A stretch of 64,000 nt of DNA, taken from contig NZ_JASISR010000011.1 of the NCBI RefSeq assembly GCF_030063245.1, forward strand, positions 39,886-103,885. The letters run 5' to 3'. The position numbers were made by a program, and so were the translations under genes. This stretch comes from Paenarthrobacter sp. PH39-S1. Lineage in GTDB: Bacteria > Actinomycetota > Actinomycetes > Actinomycetales > Micrococcaceae. The notes beneath the pieces are model-generated. The model saw only the letters and a program-made list of their open reading frames with translations, was not told the DNA's origin and searched no databases. The stretch's first letter is position 1; each line of letters starts with the position of its first letter. Shown one piece after another: positions 44,488 to 54,533 of the stretch.

Positions 44488-45975
44488 ATGGATGAGAACC
44501 TGGGGAAGTTCATCGCAGACTTCGGCACGCTGGCGCGCCTGGCGCAGGCCGGACTGGAGCTGGTGAAGGGCGGCGATGAGCTGCTCCGGACACTCACCGA
44601 TCACCTTGGCGCGGCCGCTCAGGACCTATCTGTTGTGGTGGAGGAGATCGCACCGCACCGCCTGGTGGACCTCGACATCCTGCTGGAAGCCATGGCTGGC
44701 GGGGATCCGGACAACAGGCTGGTGGGCATCGGCGGCGGCGAGCAGCGCAACCATATGTCCCTCGGCGACATCATCCAGCAATCGCTGATTTTTCCGAACT
44801 TCCCGCTGTCCCAGCCCGACTACACGAATCTTGCCGTCGGCCCCGACGAGCAGCGCCAGGCCGTGGCGCTGGGATTGCGGCTCTTTACGTACGCGAGCTC
44901 GCCCGTCGCGGTCCTCCAACGCGAAGCGAAACCCAAATTCGGCCGGCAGTTCGCCGCGCTGGAGGTCCTCGCCGCCCGGCCCTCCGTGGCCGCCGATTTC
45001 CTGGCCAATGTGCGCCGCGAAATGGAGCACCGAAGCGTCTTCAAGGGCCAGATCATCGCCCTGAGCATCAGCGATTTCGGGCCCAGCGTCGGCGGGGTGA
45101 CGTTCGTGCGGCGCCCCGAACTGTCCGACAGCGACGTCATCCTCCCCGACGGCCTCCTCAGCAGGGTGGAGAACCACACTCTGGGCATCGCCCGGCAGGC
45201 CGACGTCCTGAGGGCGCACGGGCAGCACCTCAAGCGCGGCCTGCTCCTGTACGGTCCGCCGGGGACCGGCAAGACGCACACAGTCCGCTATCTCCTGAGT
45301 CAAAGTGAGGGCACGACGGCTGTGCTCCTCTCGGGCGGTTCGCTCGCCCGAATCTCGGAGGCGGCCAAGACCGCACGGGCCCTCGCGCCCTCAATCGTCG
45401 TGCTGGAGGACTGCGACCTGATCGCCGAGGACCGCAGTTTCGGCCACGGCCCGCAGCCCCTGCTCTTCGAAGTGCTCGATGCCATGGACGGGCTGGATAA
45501 CGATTCTGACGTCGCCTTTGTCCTGACCACCAACCGCGTGGACATGCTGGAGCGCGCCCTTGCCCAGCGGCCCGGACGCGTGGACCTGGCCGTGGAAATC
45601 CCGCTCCCGTCCGAGCATGAGCGCACGGAACTGCTGCGCCTGTACTCGCGCGGGCTTGCCTTTTCACCGTCGGCGCTCGAGTCCGCCACGGCACGAACCG
45701 CGGGCACCACGGCCTCGTTCGCCAAGGAGCTGGTCCGGCGCTCCGTGGTTGCTGCGTCATTGGCCGCCGAGGACCCCGCCGATGCACACCTCGCCGCTGC
45801 CGTGGACCAGCTCATGGCCGACGGCGAAGCTCTCACTCGCAGCCTGCTGGGCACGAACGCCGACCCCGGGGAACGCGGTCCGGGGGGCCAACCGGGGTTC
45901 CCGGGACCGTATCCCGCCCCGTATGGCTCAATGATGCGGTACGGCGCCAGCTACAGGCCGGTGGAAGGGGCGTAA
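44488..45975 (+). CDS. AAA-family ATPase with unusual N-terminal domain
   Basis: 495 residues. Residues 1-240 are not recognised: a helical start, then a region around SDFGPSVGGVTFVRRPEL that looks like a small beta domain. From 245 there is one AAA module: Walker A GPPGTGKT (256-263), Walker B IVVLEDCDLI (303-312), then FVLTTNRVDMLERALAQRPGR, which contains sensor 1 and the arginine finger, as in CDC48/FtsH/ARC-type ATPases. The tail after 455 is Gly/Pro-rich. There is no protease domain or membrane segment, so it is probably a remodelling or chaperone-type ATPase. Neighbours give no partner. It starts an accessory-looking region. Confidence 0.82.
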   Translation: MDENLGKFIADFGTLARLAQAGLELVKGGDELLRTLTDHLGAAAQDLSVVVEEIAPHRLVDLDILLEAMAGGDPDNRLVGIGGGEQRNHMSLGDIIQQSLIFPNFPLSQPDYTNLAVGPDEQRQAVALGLRLFTYASSPVAVLQREAKPKFGRQFAALEVLAARPSVAADFLANVRREMEHRSVFKGQIIALSISDFGPSVGGVTFVRRPELSDSDVILPDGLLSRVENHTLGIARQADVLRAHGQHLKRGLLLYGPPGTGKTHTVRYLLSQSEGTTAVLLSGGSLARISEAAKTARALAPSIVVLEDCDLIAEDRSFGHGPQPLLFEVLDAMDGLDNDSDVAFVLTTNRVDMLERALAQRPGRVDLAVEIPLPSEHERTELLRLYSRGLAFSPSALESATARTAGTTASFAKELVRRSVVAASLAAEDPADAHLAAAVDQLMADGEALTRSLLGTNADPGERGPGGQPGFPGPYPAPYGSMMRYGASYRPVEGA

Positions 45976-46125
45976 TCCTTCGGCAGCGAGGATGCCGGCG
46001 CGGAACAAGCGCGTGGAGATCCGGACGATATGTCTGGGTCCCCTTGACCCATTGATAAGGCGAGATCAGACTTTTATCGCCATAGCCGGGAAGCACCGTG
46101 ACGTCGAGCCTTGGCGATAGGAGAA

Positions 46126-46245
46126 ATGACGGGCACGGTTGGGAGTCCACCGGTATTCGAAGCCTGCGCCAGTCTCGTGACATTGAGCGATGCTGGAATC
46201 CTGCTCGGTCTCTCCACCCAGCGGGTGCACCAACTCTCCAAATAA
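46126..46245 (+). pseudogene. Short helix-turn-helix gene fragment
   Basis: A 39-codon frame from ATG 46126 with TAGGAG upstream. Its second half, LSDAGILLGLSTQRVHQLSK, is a clear helix-turn-helix of the MerR/excisionase-like kind found in small DNA-binding proteins, and the frame then stops at TAA. Such a domain normally continues for 30 or more residues. It adjoins the decayed toxin-antitoxin genes and is probably another remnant, though a very small intact protein cannot be excluded. Confidence 0.45.
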
Positions 46246-46302
46246 TGGAGCGCTCGAACAGCGGATCGCCGTTCATGGAATCTGCACCGCGATCCCGAGG
46301 TA

Positions 46303-46881
46303 TCAGCAGTGGCTGACCAGCCAGTCAAAGCCCGGACCCGCACTGAATATCACTCCGCCGGTGGTCGTCGGGGTCAGATCCCTGACACCAACGCGGTCAC
46401 CGAAGAGTACGAACGCTGCGTCCGTATTGCGCCGGTAACTCATCCAGACGACGCCGTGGAAACCCGATTTGTAGGCAGCTTCGGCCCAACGGACTGTCCT
46501 TGAGTACTGGGACGCTGTCGTCGCGCTCAGGGTCCCTGCGTCGGTTCCCAACACACGCAGACCATCTCCCATGAATGCTGCAAGTTTCAGTTCCCGTGTG
46601 GTGGCGATAGTTGCGGCAACACCGTCGGCGAAACTCGGGTACAGGATCTTGCCGTTGCGCAATGGAACGCTATGGAGGATCGTTTCACAGACAGCAGCCT
46701 TAGGGGTGTCTGCGGCATAAAGAACCGGCACAGCGGGGTTTGCCGAAAAAGGCAAACCGGGTGCGGCTGCCGAAGCCTGGATTGAATTCCGCAGCCAATC
46801 GGGTGTTGGAGAAGACCCGCCACAGCTTAGTGCCTTCCTGCAGTACCAAGGCCTGCGCCTCAAACGGCTGAGGAGGGGCTA
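46303..46881 (-). pseudogene. Frameshifted RES-domain toxin
   Basis: The minus strand encodes a RES toxin split between two frames. The first part (GTKLWRVFSNTRLAAEFNPG, then SRTRFAFF) is in the frame of the upstream antitoxin remnant. The rest (VPVLYAADTPKAAVCETILH, GFHGVVWMSYRRNTDAAFVL, FGDRVG) lies in the next frame to a stop at 46303. The switch falls in the run of five T near 46744-46748, consistent with a one-base insertion. RES toxins degrade NAD+ with Arg, Tyr/Glu and Ser residues in these motifs. No proper start codon remains at the front. Total about 190 codons, the usual size. Confidence 0.72.
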
Positions 46882-46883
46882 CC

Positions 46884-47311
46884 TCACCACTGAACGTTGA
46901 AACTCTGCTCCGCGGCGTAGACGACTTCGTCCCCGCGATCCAGCCGGTCGACCGGCCGTGCGTGCCCCTCGGCCGGTTGATCGCCAACAACCTTCCTGCG
47001 GACCGCTGCTCGGAAGCCCAACTCCGATTCGGCGACTTCGATCCAACTGCCGCGGAGACCTCGTTACTGGTCAGGAGACCAAACTCGGCGTCCATTTCTC
47101 GCCAGGTATTTTCGGTCTCCTGCATGACGGCGGCCAGTTGGGGCGACACGGCGACGTCCACGGCAGCGAGAGCAGGGCCGAGCGCTTCGACGCTGCGCGC
47201 CATATTTTCGGCCATTTGCAGCAGCAGAGGGCGTTTCCCCTGCGCTCCAGTGAGTGATTCTTCCTGTTGTTCCGTCGTCACTTTGGTTCTCCCGTCCGAC
47301 GCTTTCGACAC
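46884..47311 (-). pseudogene. Decayed antitoxin of the RES/Xre (MbcTA-like) pair
   Basis: The first 105 codons (MSKASDGRTK onward) match the start of antitoxins paired with RES toxins: LLLQMAENMARSVEALGPAL, REMDAEFGLLTSNEVSAAVG and SKSPNRSWASEQRSAGRLLA. The central DUF2384-type part is missing. The family's end (ARPVDRLDRGDEVVYAAEQ, then SFNVQW and stop at 46884) follows directly in another frame. So an internal deletion removed roughly 60 codons and shifted the frame. With the toxin also frameshifted, the pair is inactive. Confidence 0.68.
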
Positions 47312-47491
47312 AGGGGTCTACCTGTCCAGATCGTCAGGCGCCATGACACGGCGCCTGGGAATGCCTGGAGATCTCCACCCTCGCGGACCTCCACGCAGCC
47401 GCGGGTGGCACCGGTCAACGGCTAAGAGAGGCGGCCGCTCAGCAGGGGTTGACGGTATGGCATCGCAGGCCTAAACTTTCATTAGGCAAGA

Positions 47492-47516
47492 TATAGTTTT
47501 CATTATGTGAAAACTA
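47492..47516 (+). promoter_or_regulatory. -10 box and IclR-type operator, copy 9, of the hyi-glxR-gcl-glxK-allB operon
   Basis: TATAGT (47492-47497) is a good -10 box; no clear -35 is seen. A perfect palindrome TAGTTTTCA-TTATG-TGAAAACTA (47494-47516) overlaps it and contains TTTC-ATTATGT-GAAA, the exact architecture of the other putative IclR sites. Confidence 0.6.
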
Positions 47517-47564
47517 TGGAACCATTAACACGAATCATCAAGACGCTGGCGAAGGACACCCTTA

Positions 47565-48347
47565 ATGACATACACAGTGAACTGCTCCATCCTCCTGACG
47601 GATCTCCCTCTGCTGGAGCGGCCGGCCGCGGCCAAGGCTGCCGGCTTTGACGCCGTCGAATTCTGGTGGCCCTTCGCTGAGTCGGTTCCCGCCGATGCCG
47701 AGGTGGCAGCCTTCGAAAACGCCATCACGGACGCCGGAGTCCAGCTCACAGGTCTGAACTTCAACGCCGGGAACATGCCGGCCGGGGACCGCGGACTGGT
47801 GTCCTGGAAGGGCCGCTGCTCGGAGTTCAAGGACAATATCGACGTCGTCGCCGGCATCGGCGCACGCCTGGGCTGCAAGGCCTTCAATGCCCTCTATGGC
47901 AACCGGATGGCTGAATTCACGCCCGAGGAGCAGGACGAACTCGCCGTGAAGAACCTGGTGGCCGCGGCCCAGGGCGTGGCCGGGATCGGTGGGACAGTGC
48001 TGCTGGAGCCTGTCAGCGGCGCCGAGCTCTACCCGATCAAGACTGCCGCGCAGGCCATGGACGTGATCGGCAAGGTCCGCGCCGCCGGTGCGGAGAACAT
48101 CGCGCTGCTGGCGGATTTCTACCACCTCTCGGTAAACGGTGACGATGTGGCCGCCGTGATCGACAGCTACGCCAAGGACTTCGGCCACATCCAGATCGCC
48201 GATGCACCCGGCCGCGGCGCCCCCGGTTCAGGCAAACTCCCCCTCGGCGACTGGATCACGAAGAGCCGCGACCTCGGCTACGACGGCCACATCGGCCTCG
48301 AATACAAGGCGGAGACGGACCAAGCCTTCGCCTGGCTGATCCGCTAG
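47565..48347 (+). CDS. hyi: Hydroxypyruvate isomerase
   Basis: This 260-residue TIM-barrel protein of the xylose isomerase-like fold interconverts hydroxypyruvate and tartronate semialdehyde. It contains VNCSILLTDLPLLERPAAA, AGFDAVEFWWPF, LTGLNFNAGNMPAGDRGLVS, and late metal ligands in LLADFYHLSVNGDD, HIQIADAPGRGAPGSG and GLEYKAE. It leads the glyoxylate-to-glycerate operon. Downstream come the tartronate semialdehyde reductase and glyoxylate carboligase. Confidence 0.93.
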   Translation: MTYTVNCSILLTDLPLLERPAAAKAAGFDAVEFWWPFAESVPADAEVAAFENAITDAGVQLTGLNFNAGNMPAGDRGLVSWKGRCSEFKDNIDVVAGIGARLGCKAFNALYGNRMAEFTPEEQDELAVKNLVAAAQGVAGIGGTVLLEPVSGAELYPIKTAAQAMDVIGKVRAAGAENIALLADFYHLSVNGDDVAAVIDSYAKDFGHIQIADAPGRGAPGSGKLPLGDWITKSRDLGYDGHIGLEYKAETDQAFAWLIR

Positions 48348-48412
48348 CCGGCATCTTAGGCGCAGCGCAGCACCCCACACCGCCCGCACCCCAGCGCAGC
48401 GACCCTCCCCCT

Positions 48413-48478
48413 CCCAACTAGGTCGCACTTGAGGCACTCAAAACCGCGAATGAGTGCAACAACTGCTACCTAGTTGGG
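48413..48478. repeat. Dispersed palindromic intergenic repeat, second copy
   Basis: CCCAACTAGGT (48413-48423) pairs perfectly with ACCTAGTTGGG (48468-48478), and an inner stem is formed by GCACTCA and TGAGTGC. The inner part and right flank match the element at window position 1-51. It lies between hyi and glxR without breaking the operon. Confidence 0.7.
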
Positions 48479-48524
48479 CACACACCCCGCAGACGCACAA
48501 ACGCGAAGACCCAAAGGATTCATT

Positions 48525-49412
48525 ATGACAAACGTTGCAGTTATCGGACTCGGCATCATGGGCCTCCCCATGGCCACTAATCTCGTCAAGGCCGGCTTCA
48601 CCGTCACGGGCTTCAACCGCAGCCAGGACAAGATTGATGCCTTGGTCGAGGCGGGCGGCAACGGCGCCGGCAACATTGCCGAGGCCGTCAAGGATGCCGA
48701 CGTCGTCATCACCATGGTGCCGGACTCCCCCGATGTTGAGGGCGTCGTGTCCGGCCCGGAGGGCGTCTTCGCCAACGCCAAGTCAGGAGCGTACTGGGTC
48801 GACGCGAGCAGCATCCGCCCGGATGTCAGCGTCCGGCTCGCCAAAGACGCCAAGGAAGCCGGCGTCAAGCCCCTCGACGCTCCGGTCTCCGGCGGTGAGC
48901 AGGGCGCCATCGACGCCGTGCTCTCCATCATGGTTGGCGGGGACGCCGCGGACTTTGATGCCGTTGCTGACGTGCTGAACGCCGTCGGCAAGACGATTGT
49001 GCACGTCGGCCCCTCCGGTTCGGGCCAGACGGTCAAGGCGGCCAACCAGCTGATCGTGGCCGGCAACATCGAGCTGCTCGCGGAGGCCATCGTCTTCCTC
49101 GAGGCCTACGGCGTGGACACCAAGGCCGCGCTGAAGGTGCTCGGCGGCGGCCTGGCCGGCTCCAAGGTCCTCGAGCAGAAGGGTCAGAAGATGCTGGACC
49201 GCTCCTTCGAGCCCGGCTTCCGCCTGCAGCTGCACAACAAGGACATGGGCATCGTCACCTCCGCCGCCCGCGAAGCCGGGGTCACCATCCCGCTCGGGGC
49301 CCTGGTCGCACAGCTGGTCGGCTCCATGGTCAACCAGGGCGACGGCGGCCTGGACCACTCCGGTCTCTTCAAGCTCGTCGAGCAGCTTTCCGGCAAGTCC
49401 GGAAAAAACTAG
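48525..49412 (+). CDS. glxR: 2-hydroxy-3-oxopropionate (tartronate semialdehyde) reductase
   Basis: 295 residues from MTNVAVIGLGIMGLPMATNL, a beta-hydroxyacid dehydrogenase. The NAD(P) motif is GLGIMG; the substrate motif is PLDAPVSGGEQGAIDA; the catalytic Lys lies in SGSGQTVKAANQ; the C-terminal helix reads KDMGIVTSAAREAGV. It reduces tartronate semialdehyde from Gcl to D-glycerate. It starts after the palindromic repeat, 178 bases behind hyi. Confidence 0.94.
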   Translation: MTNVAVIGLGIMGLPMATNLVKAGFTVTGFNRSQDKIDALVEAGGNGAGNIAEAVKDADVVITMVPDSPDVEGVVSGPEGVFANAKSGAYWVDASSIRPDVSVRLAKDAKEAGVKPLDAPVSGGEQGAIDAVLSIMVGGDAADFDAVADVLNAVGKTIVHVGPSGSGQTVKAANQLIVAGNIELLAEAIVFLEAYGVDTKAALKVLGGGLAGSKVLEQKGQKMLDRSFEPGFRLQLHNKDMGIVTSAAREAGVTIPLGALVAQLVGSMVNQGDGGLDHSGLFKLVEQLSGKSGKN

Positions 49413-49413
49413 C

Positions 49414-49550
49414 CAAGCCCGATCAACGGACCGTCCCGCACGATCCAATAACCGGAGCAACCGGCACGGTTTAATCAACCGCACCGCTTAATCAACCGGA
49501 CCGCCCAACGCAGTCCAATCAGCCGGATCAACCGGCACAAAACTATTTAC
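49414..49550. repeat. Cluster of ATCAACCGG-like short repeats
   Basis: Between glxR and gcl the words ATCAACCG and CAACCGGCAC recur several times, including the tandem pair TTAATCAACCGCACCGC / TTAATCAACCGGACCGC. The spacing is irregular and no coding frame is present. Confidence 0.5.
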
Positions 49551-49556
49551 AGACTT

Positions 49557-49587
49557 CCCCCGGCCGGTGCGCAGCGCCGGCCGGGGG
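49557..49587 (+). other. GC-rich hairpin just before gcl
   Basis: CCCCCGGCCGG (49557-49567), loop of 9 bases, CCGGCCGGGGG (49577-49587): a perfect 11-bp stem ending 19 bases before the gcl start and 5 before its ribosome-binding site AGAAGGAG. It may stabilise the processed mRNA end or tune gcl translation. Confidence 0.5.
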
Positions 49588-49606
49588 ACACCAGAAGGAG
49601 AATCCC

Positions 49607-51385
<1,779 letters not shown>

Positions 51386-51394
51386 GAGAAGCAC

Positions 51395-52552
51395 ATGCGC
51401 ATTGTCATAGCCCCGGATAAATTCAAAGGCTCGCTCGCCGCTCCGGAGGTGGCCGCGCACCTGGCCGCCGGCCTGCTGGCCGCGGATCCGGGGCTGACAG
51501 TGGAGCAAATTCCAGTGGCCGACGGCGGCGAGGGGACGTTGGACGCCGCCGTCGCCTCAGGCTTTGAGCGCCGAAGCGCTACGGTGGCCGGCCCGACGGG
51601 CCTGCCGATCAGCGCGGACTTCGCGGTCCGCGGCAGCCAGGCGGTCATCGAAATGGCGGTGGCCTCCGGGCTCGCCGTGCTCCCCAACGGTGAACTGGCA
51701 GCGCTGACTGCCACCAGCCGCGGCACCGGGGACCTGATCCGGGCCGCCCTGGACGCCGGCTGCACGGACATCGTCCTCGGTGTGGGCGGCAGCGCGTGCA
51801 CCGACGGCGGCGCCGGGCTGCTCAGCGCACTGGGCGTGAAACTGCTGGACGCACGCGGGCAGAAACTGCCCGACGGCGGCGGCGCCCTGGCGCGACTGGC
51901 GGAGGTGAGCGTCTGCGGGCTGGACCCACGGCTGGCCACCGCAAACATAGTGCTGGCCAGCGATGTGGACAACCCGCTGCTGGGCCCCAACGGCGCGGCG
52001 GAAATCTTCGGCCCGCAAAAGGGCGCCTCCCCGCAGGACGTACTGGCGCTGGAGCACGGGCTTGAATGCTACTTCCGGCTGCTCTCCAACGCCATCGGCA
52101 CGCATGCCGTCACCAGCTCCGATGCTCCCGGAGCCGGGGCCGCCGGCGGTGTGGGCTACGCGGCACTGGCCGTGCTGGGTGCGGTGCGTCGACCCGGCAT
52201 CGAGGTGGTCCTTGACTTCACCGGGCTGGACGGGAGAATTGCGGGAACAGATCTGGTCATTACCGGCGAAGGCAGCCTGGATGAGCAGAGCCTGGGCGGC
52301 AAGACACCGATGGGAGTGGCGCAGGCCGCGGCGCGCGCCGGCATCCCGGTGATCGCCGTCTGCGGGCGAACCACCCTTGACCGCGGGACTCTGGCCGCCG
52401 CCGGCTTTGCCCAAACGTATGCCCTGACGGAGCTCGAGGCGGATGTCAGTAAATGCATGACGGAGGCCGGCGTGCTGCTGGAACAGCTGGGCGCGAAGAT
52501 CGCCCTGCAGTGGGCCACCGAATCCGATACAAAGGAGTATTTCAATGTCTGA
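51395..52552 (+). CDS. glxK: Glycerate kinase (GarK/GlxK family)
   Basis: 385 residues. It phosphorylates D-glycerate, probably at the 2-position as class II-type GarK/GlxK enzymes do, to feed glycolysis. It contains the starting motif IVIAPDKFKGSL, VADGGEGTLDA, TGLPISADF, GVGGSACTDGGAGLLSALG, LASDVDNPLLGPNGAAEIFGPQKGA (the last segment binds nucleotide) and ITGEGSLDEQSLGGKTPMGV. It follows gcl by 9 bases and overlaps allB by 8 bases. Confidence 0.95.
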   Translation: MRIVIAPDKFKGSLAAPEVAAHLAAGLLAADPGLTVEQIPVADGGEGTLDAAVASGFERRSATVAGPTGLPISADFAVRGSQAVIEMAVASGLAVLPNGELAALTATSRGTGDLIRAALDAGCTDIVLGVGGSACTDGGAGLLSALGVKLLDARGQKLPDGGGALARLAEVSVCGLDPRLATANIVLASDVDNPLLGPNGAAEIFGPQKGASPQDVLALEHGLECYFRLLSNAIGTHAVTSSDAPGAGAAGGVGYAALAVLGAVRRPGIEVVLDFTGLDGRIAGTDLVITGEGSLDEQSLGGKTPMGVAQAAARAGIPVIAVCGRTTLDRGTLAAAGFAQTYALTELEADVSKCMTEAGVLLEQLGAKIALQWATESDTKEYFNV

Positions 52553-53921
52553 ATCAACAGCAGCGCCCGATGCGGCACCCAAGGCCGCGTTCGATCTCGT
52601 CATCCGAGGAGGGCGGATCCTGACCACCGCTGGCATCGTGGCCCGCGAGGTGGGGATCCGCGACGGCGTGATCGTCGCCATCGAACCCCTAGGCAACGGA
52701 TTGGAAGGCGCCAGGAGCATTGACCTGGCCGACGACGAAACGCTGATCCCGGGCCTGGTGGATACCCACGTTCACGTCAACGAGCCCGGCAGGACGGAAT
52801 GGGAAGGCTTTGCCTCCGCCACCCGCGCCGCCGCGGCCGGCGGAGTCACCACCATCATCGACATGCCGTTGAACAGCATTCCGCCGACGACGACGGTGGA
52901 AGCCCTGGAGCTCAAGCGCAGCGTGGCGCGTGACCAGGCCTTCGTAGATGTCGGTTTCTGGGGCGGTGCCATCCCGGGCAACAAGAAAGACCTGCGTGGG
53001 CTGCACGACGACGGCGTCTTCGGCTTCAAATGCTTCCTGCTGCACTCCGGTGTGGACGAATTCCCCCATCTCGAGGCGGATGAGATGGAAGCGGACATGG
53101 CCGAGCTCAAGAGCTTCGACTCCCTGATGATCGTCCACGCGGAAGACTCACGGGCCATCGACCATGCGCCCAGCGCCGAGGGGAACCACTACGACAGGTT
53201 CCTGGCCTCCCGTCCCCGTGGAGCGGAAAACGTAGCGGTTGCCGAGGTCATTGAGCGCGCGCGCTGGACCGGAGCCCGTGCGCACATCCTGCACCTGAGC
53301 TCCTCCGACGCGCTGCCCATGATCGCCACCGCCAAGCGTGACGGCGTCCGGCTCACGGTGGAGACCTGCCCGCACTACCTCACACTGATGGCGGAGGAAA
53401 TCCCCAACGGTGCCACCGCCTACAAGTGCTGCCCCCCCATCCGCGAAGCAGCCAACCGCGAACTCCTTTGGGCCGGGCTGGAGGATGGCACCATCGACTG
53501 CATCGTGTCCGATCACTCCCCCAGCACTCTGGATCTGAAGGATCTGGAAAACGGCGACTTTGCCGTTGCCTGGGGCGGGGTCTCCTCGCTGCAGCTGGGG
53601 CTGTCCCTGATCTGGACCGAGGCCCGGCAGCGCGGCATCACGCTTGAACAGGTCATCTCGTGGATGTCCACCAAACCAGCGCAACTGGCCCGGCTGACCC
53701 AAAAGGGCCAGCTGGCACTGGGCTACGACGCCGACCTGGCCATCTTTGCCGCCGACGACGCCTACGTGGTGGACGTCTCGAAGCTCAAGCACAAGAACCC
53801 CATCACGCCCTACGACGGCCGCCCGCTGGCCGGAGTGGTCCGCAAAACCTTTTTACGCGGCCATGAAATCGACGGCATGACGCCCACCGGGAACCTGCTG
53901 CGCCGCGGGGACGTGGGCTAG
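52545..53921 (+). CDS. allB: Allantoinase
   Basis: 458 residues of the cyclic amidohydrolase family. It opens the ring of allantoin to allantoate. The metal site begins with His75 and His77 in LVDTHVHVNEPGRTEWEGF; the carboxylated Lys162 is in FGFKCFLLHSGV, and further ligands occur in IVHAEDS and ILHLSSSDA, with the Asp in IVSDHSPSTLDLK. GRTEWEGF distinguishes allantoinases from dihydropyrimidinases. It ends the hyi-glxR-gcl-glxK operon. Allantoate amidohydrolase, the next step, is not in this window. Confidence 0.95.
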   Translation: MSESTAAPDAAPKAAFDLVIRGGRILTTAGIVAREVGIRDGVIVAIEPLGNGLEGARSIDLADDETLIPGLVDTHVHVNEPGRTEWEGFASATRAAAAGGVTTIIDMPLNSIPPTTTVEALELKRSVARDQAFVDVGFWGGAIPGNKKDLRGLHDDGVFGFKCFLLHSGVDEFPHLEADEMEADMAELKSFDSLMIVHAEDSRAIDHAPSAEGNHYDRFLASRPRGAENVAVAEVIERARWTGARAHILHLSSSDALPMIATAKRDGVRLTVETCPHYLTLMAEEIPNGATAYKCCPPIREAANRELLWAGLEDGTIDCIVSDHSPSTLDLKDLENGDFAVAWGGVSSLQLGLSLIWTEARQRGITLEQVISWMSTKPAQLARLTQKGQLALGYDADLAIFAADDAYVVDVSKLKHKNPITPYDGRPLAGVVRKTFLRGHEIDGMTPTGNLLRRGDVG

Positions 53922-54329
53922 CCGGTCCAACCGGTCCATCGGTCGAACCGCACCAGCCGGTCGGGGCCCTTTAGCCGTGTGGTCGCATCCATCCGCAGAC
54001 CGCGGCGCGGGAAAACCGCCAGCCCCGCGCTTGCCCTGGGCAAGCAGGCGCAAGCTCTCGTAGCTTCGGCCGATCCTCCCGGCGATCGTCTTAAGCGAAA
54101 CGAGATCTTCCTCATCGATGCCATTGACCTGAAACCCAGCCCGGGCAGCGTCCTCGACAACGCTGATGATCGCTGCACTCGGCGATACCGCTTCCCGGTT
54201 TACATCCAGCACACCTCGACCGTCTCGCGTGCCGGGAAAAGCATCGTCAAGACCGGCCTCAAAGAGTCGGTCGTAGTCCTCGTCGACGGGAGCCCGATCG
54301 AGGAAGACCGTGAATTCAAAATCGCTCAC
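53918..54329 (-). pseudogene. Frameshifted small helix-turn-helix protein
   Basis: From GTG 54329 the frame encodes VSDFEFTVFLDRAPVDEDYD, then GTRDGRGVLDVNREA, followed by a helix-turn-helix (DLVSLKTIAGRIGRSYESLR) and RGAGGFP. This is a common family of short actinobacterial DNA-binding proteins. The usual ending (PRRGLRMDATTRL and the following helix, stop at 53918) is in the next frame. The shift occurs in the TTTTCCC run near 54013, consistent with one inserted base. The gene overlaps the end of allB tail to tail. It may be a remnant, or an intact gene with a base-calling error. Confidence 0.6.
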
Positions 54330-54533
54330 GTTTGGCGGCCCGCGCTGACCATGCATTTAAGCGAACATCTGGGCGTTGTGAGTTTACAACAGCCTCCACG
54401 TGGTAGACTCCAGCCGCTCGGGCCCAGCTAAGGCCTTTAGCCGAGGGGTCGCTATCTCTCGCTTCACACTCACTTTGGTACCCTCAAAGCGACAGACAGT
54501 GACCAATCGCTGTGAGCATTCGGAAGGAGACCC

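Noticed and set aside
44361-46022. Exact 13-bp direct repeat CGCGTGGAGATCC flanking the AAA ATPase gene, as a target-site duplication
   Set aside because: Exact 13-mers recur by chance in 64 kb of GC-rich DNA, and no transposase or terminal inverted repeats support an insertion.
46744-46748. Programmed frameshifting in the RES toxin gene
   Set aside because: There is no slippery heptamer with a stimulatory structure, and the paired antitoxin is also broken, which favours simple decay.
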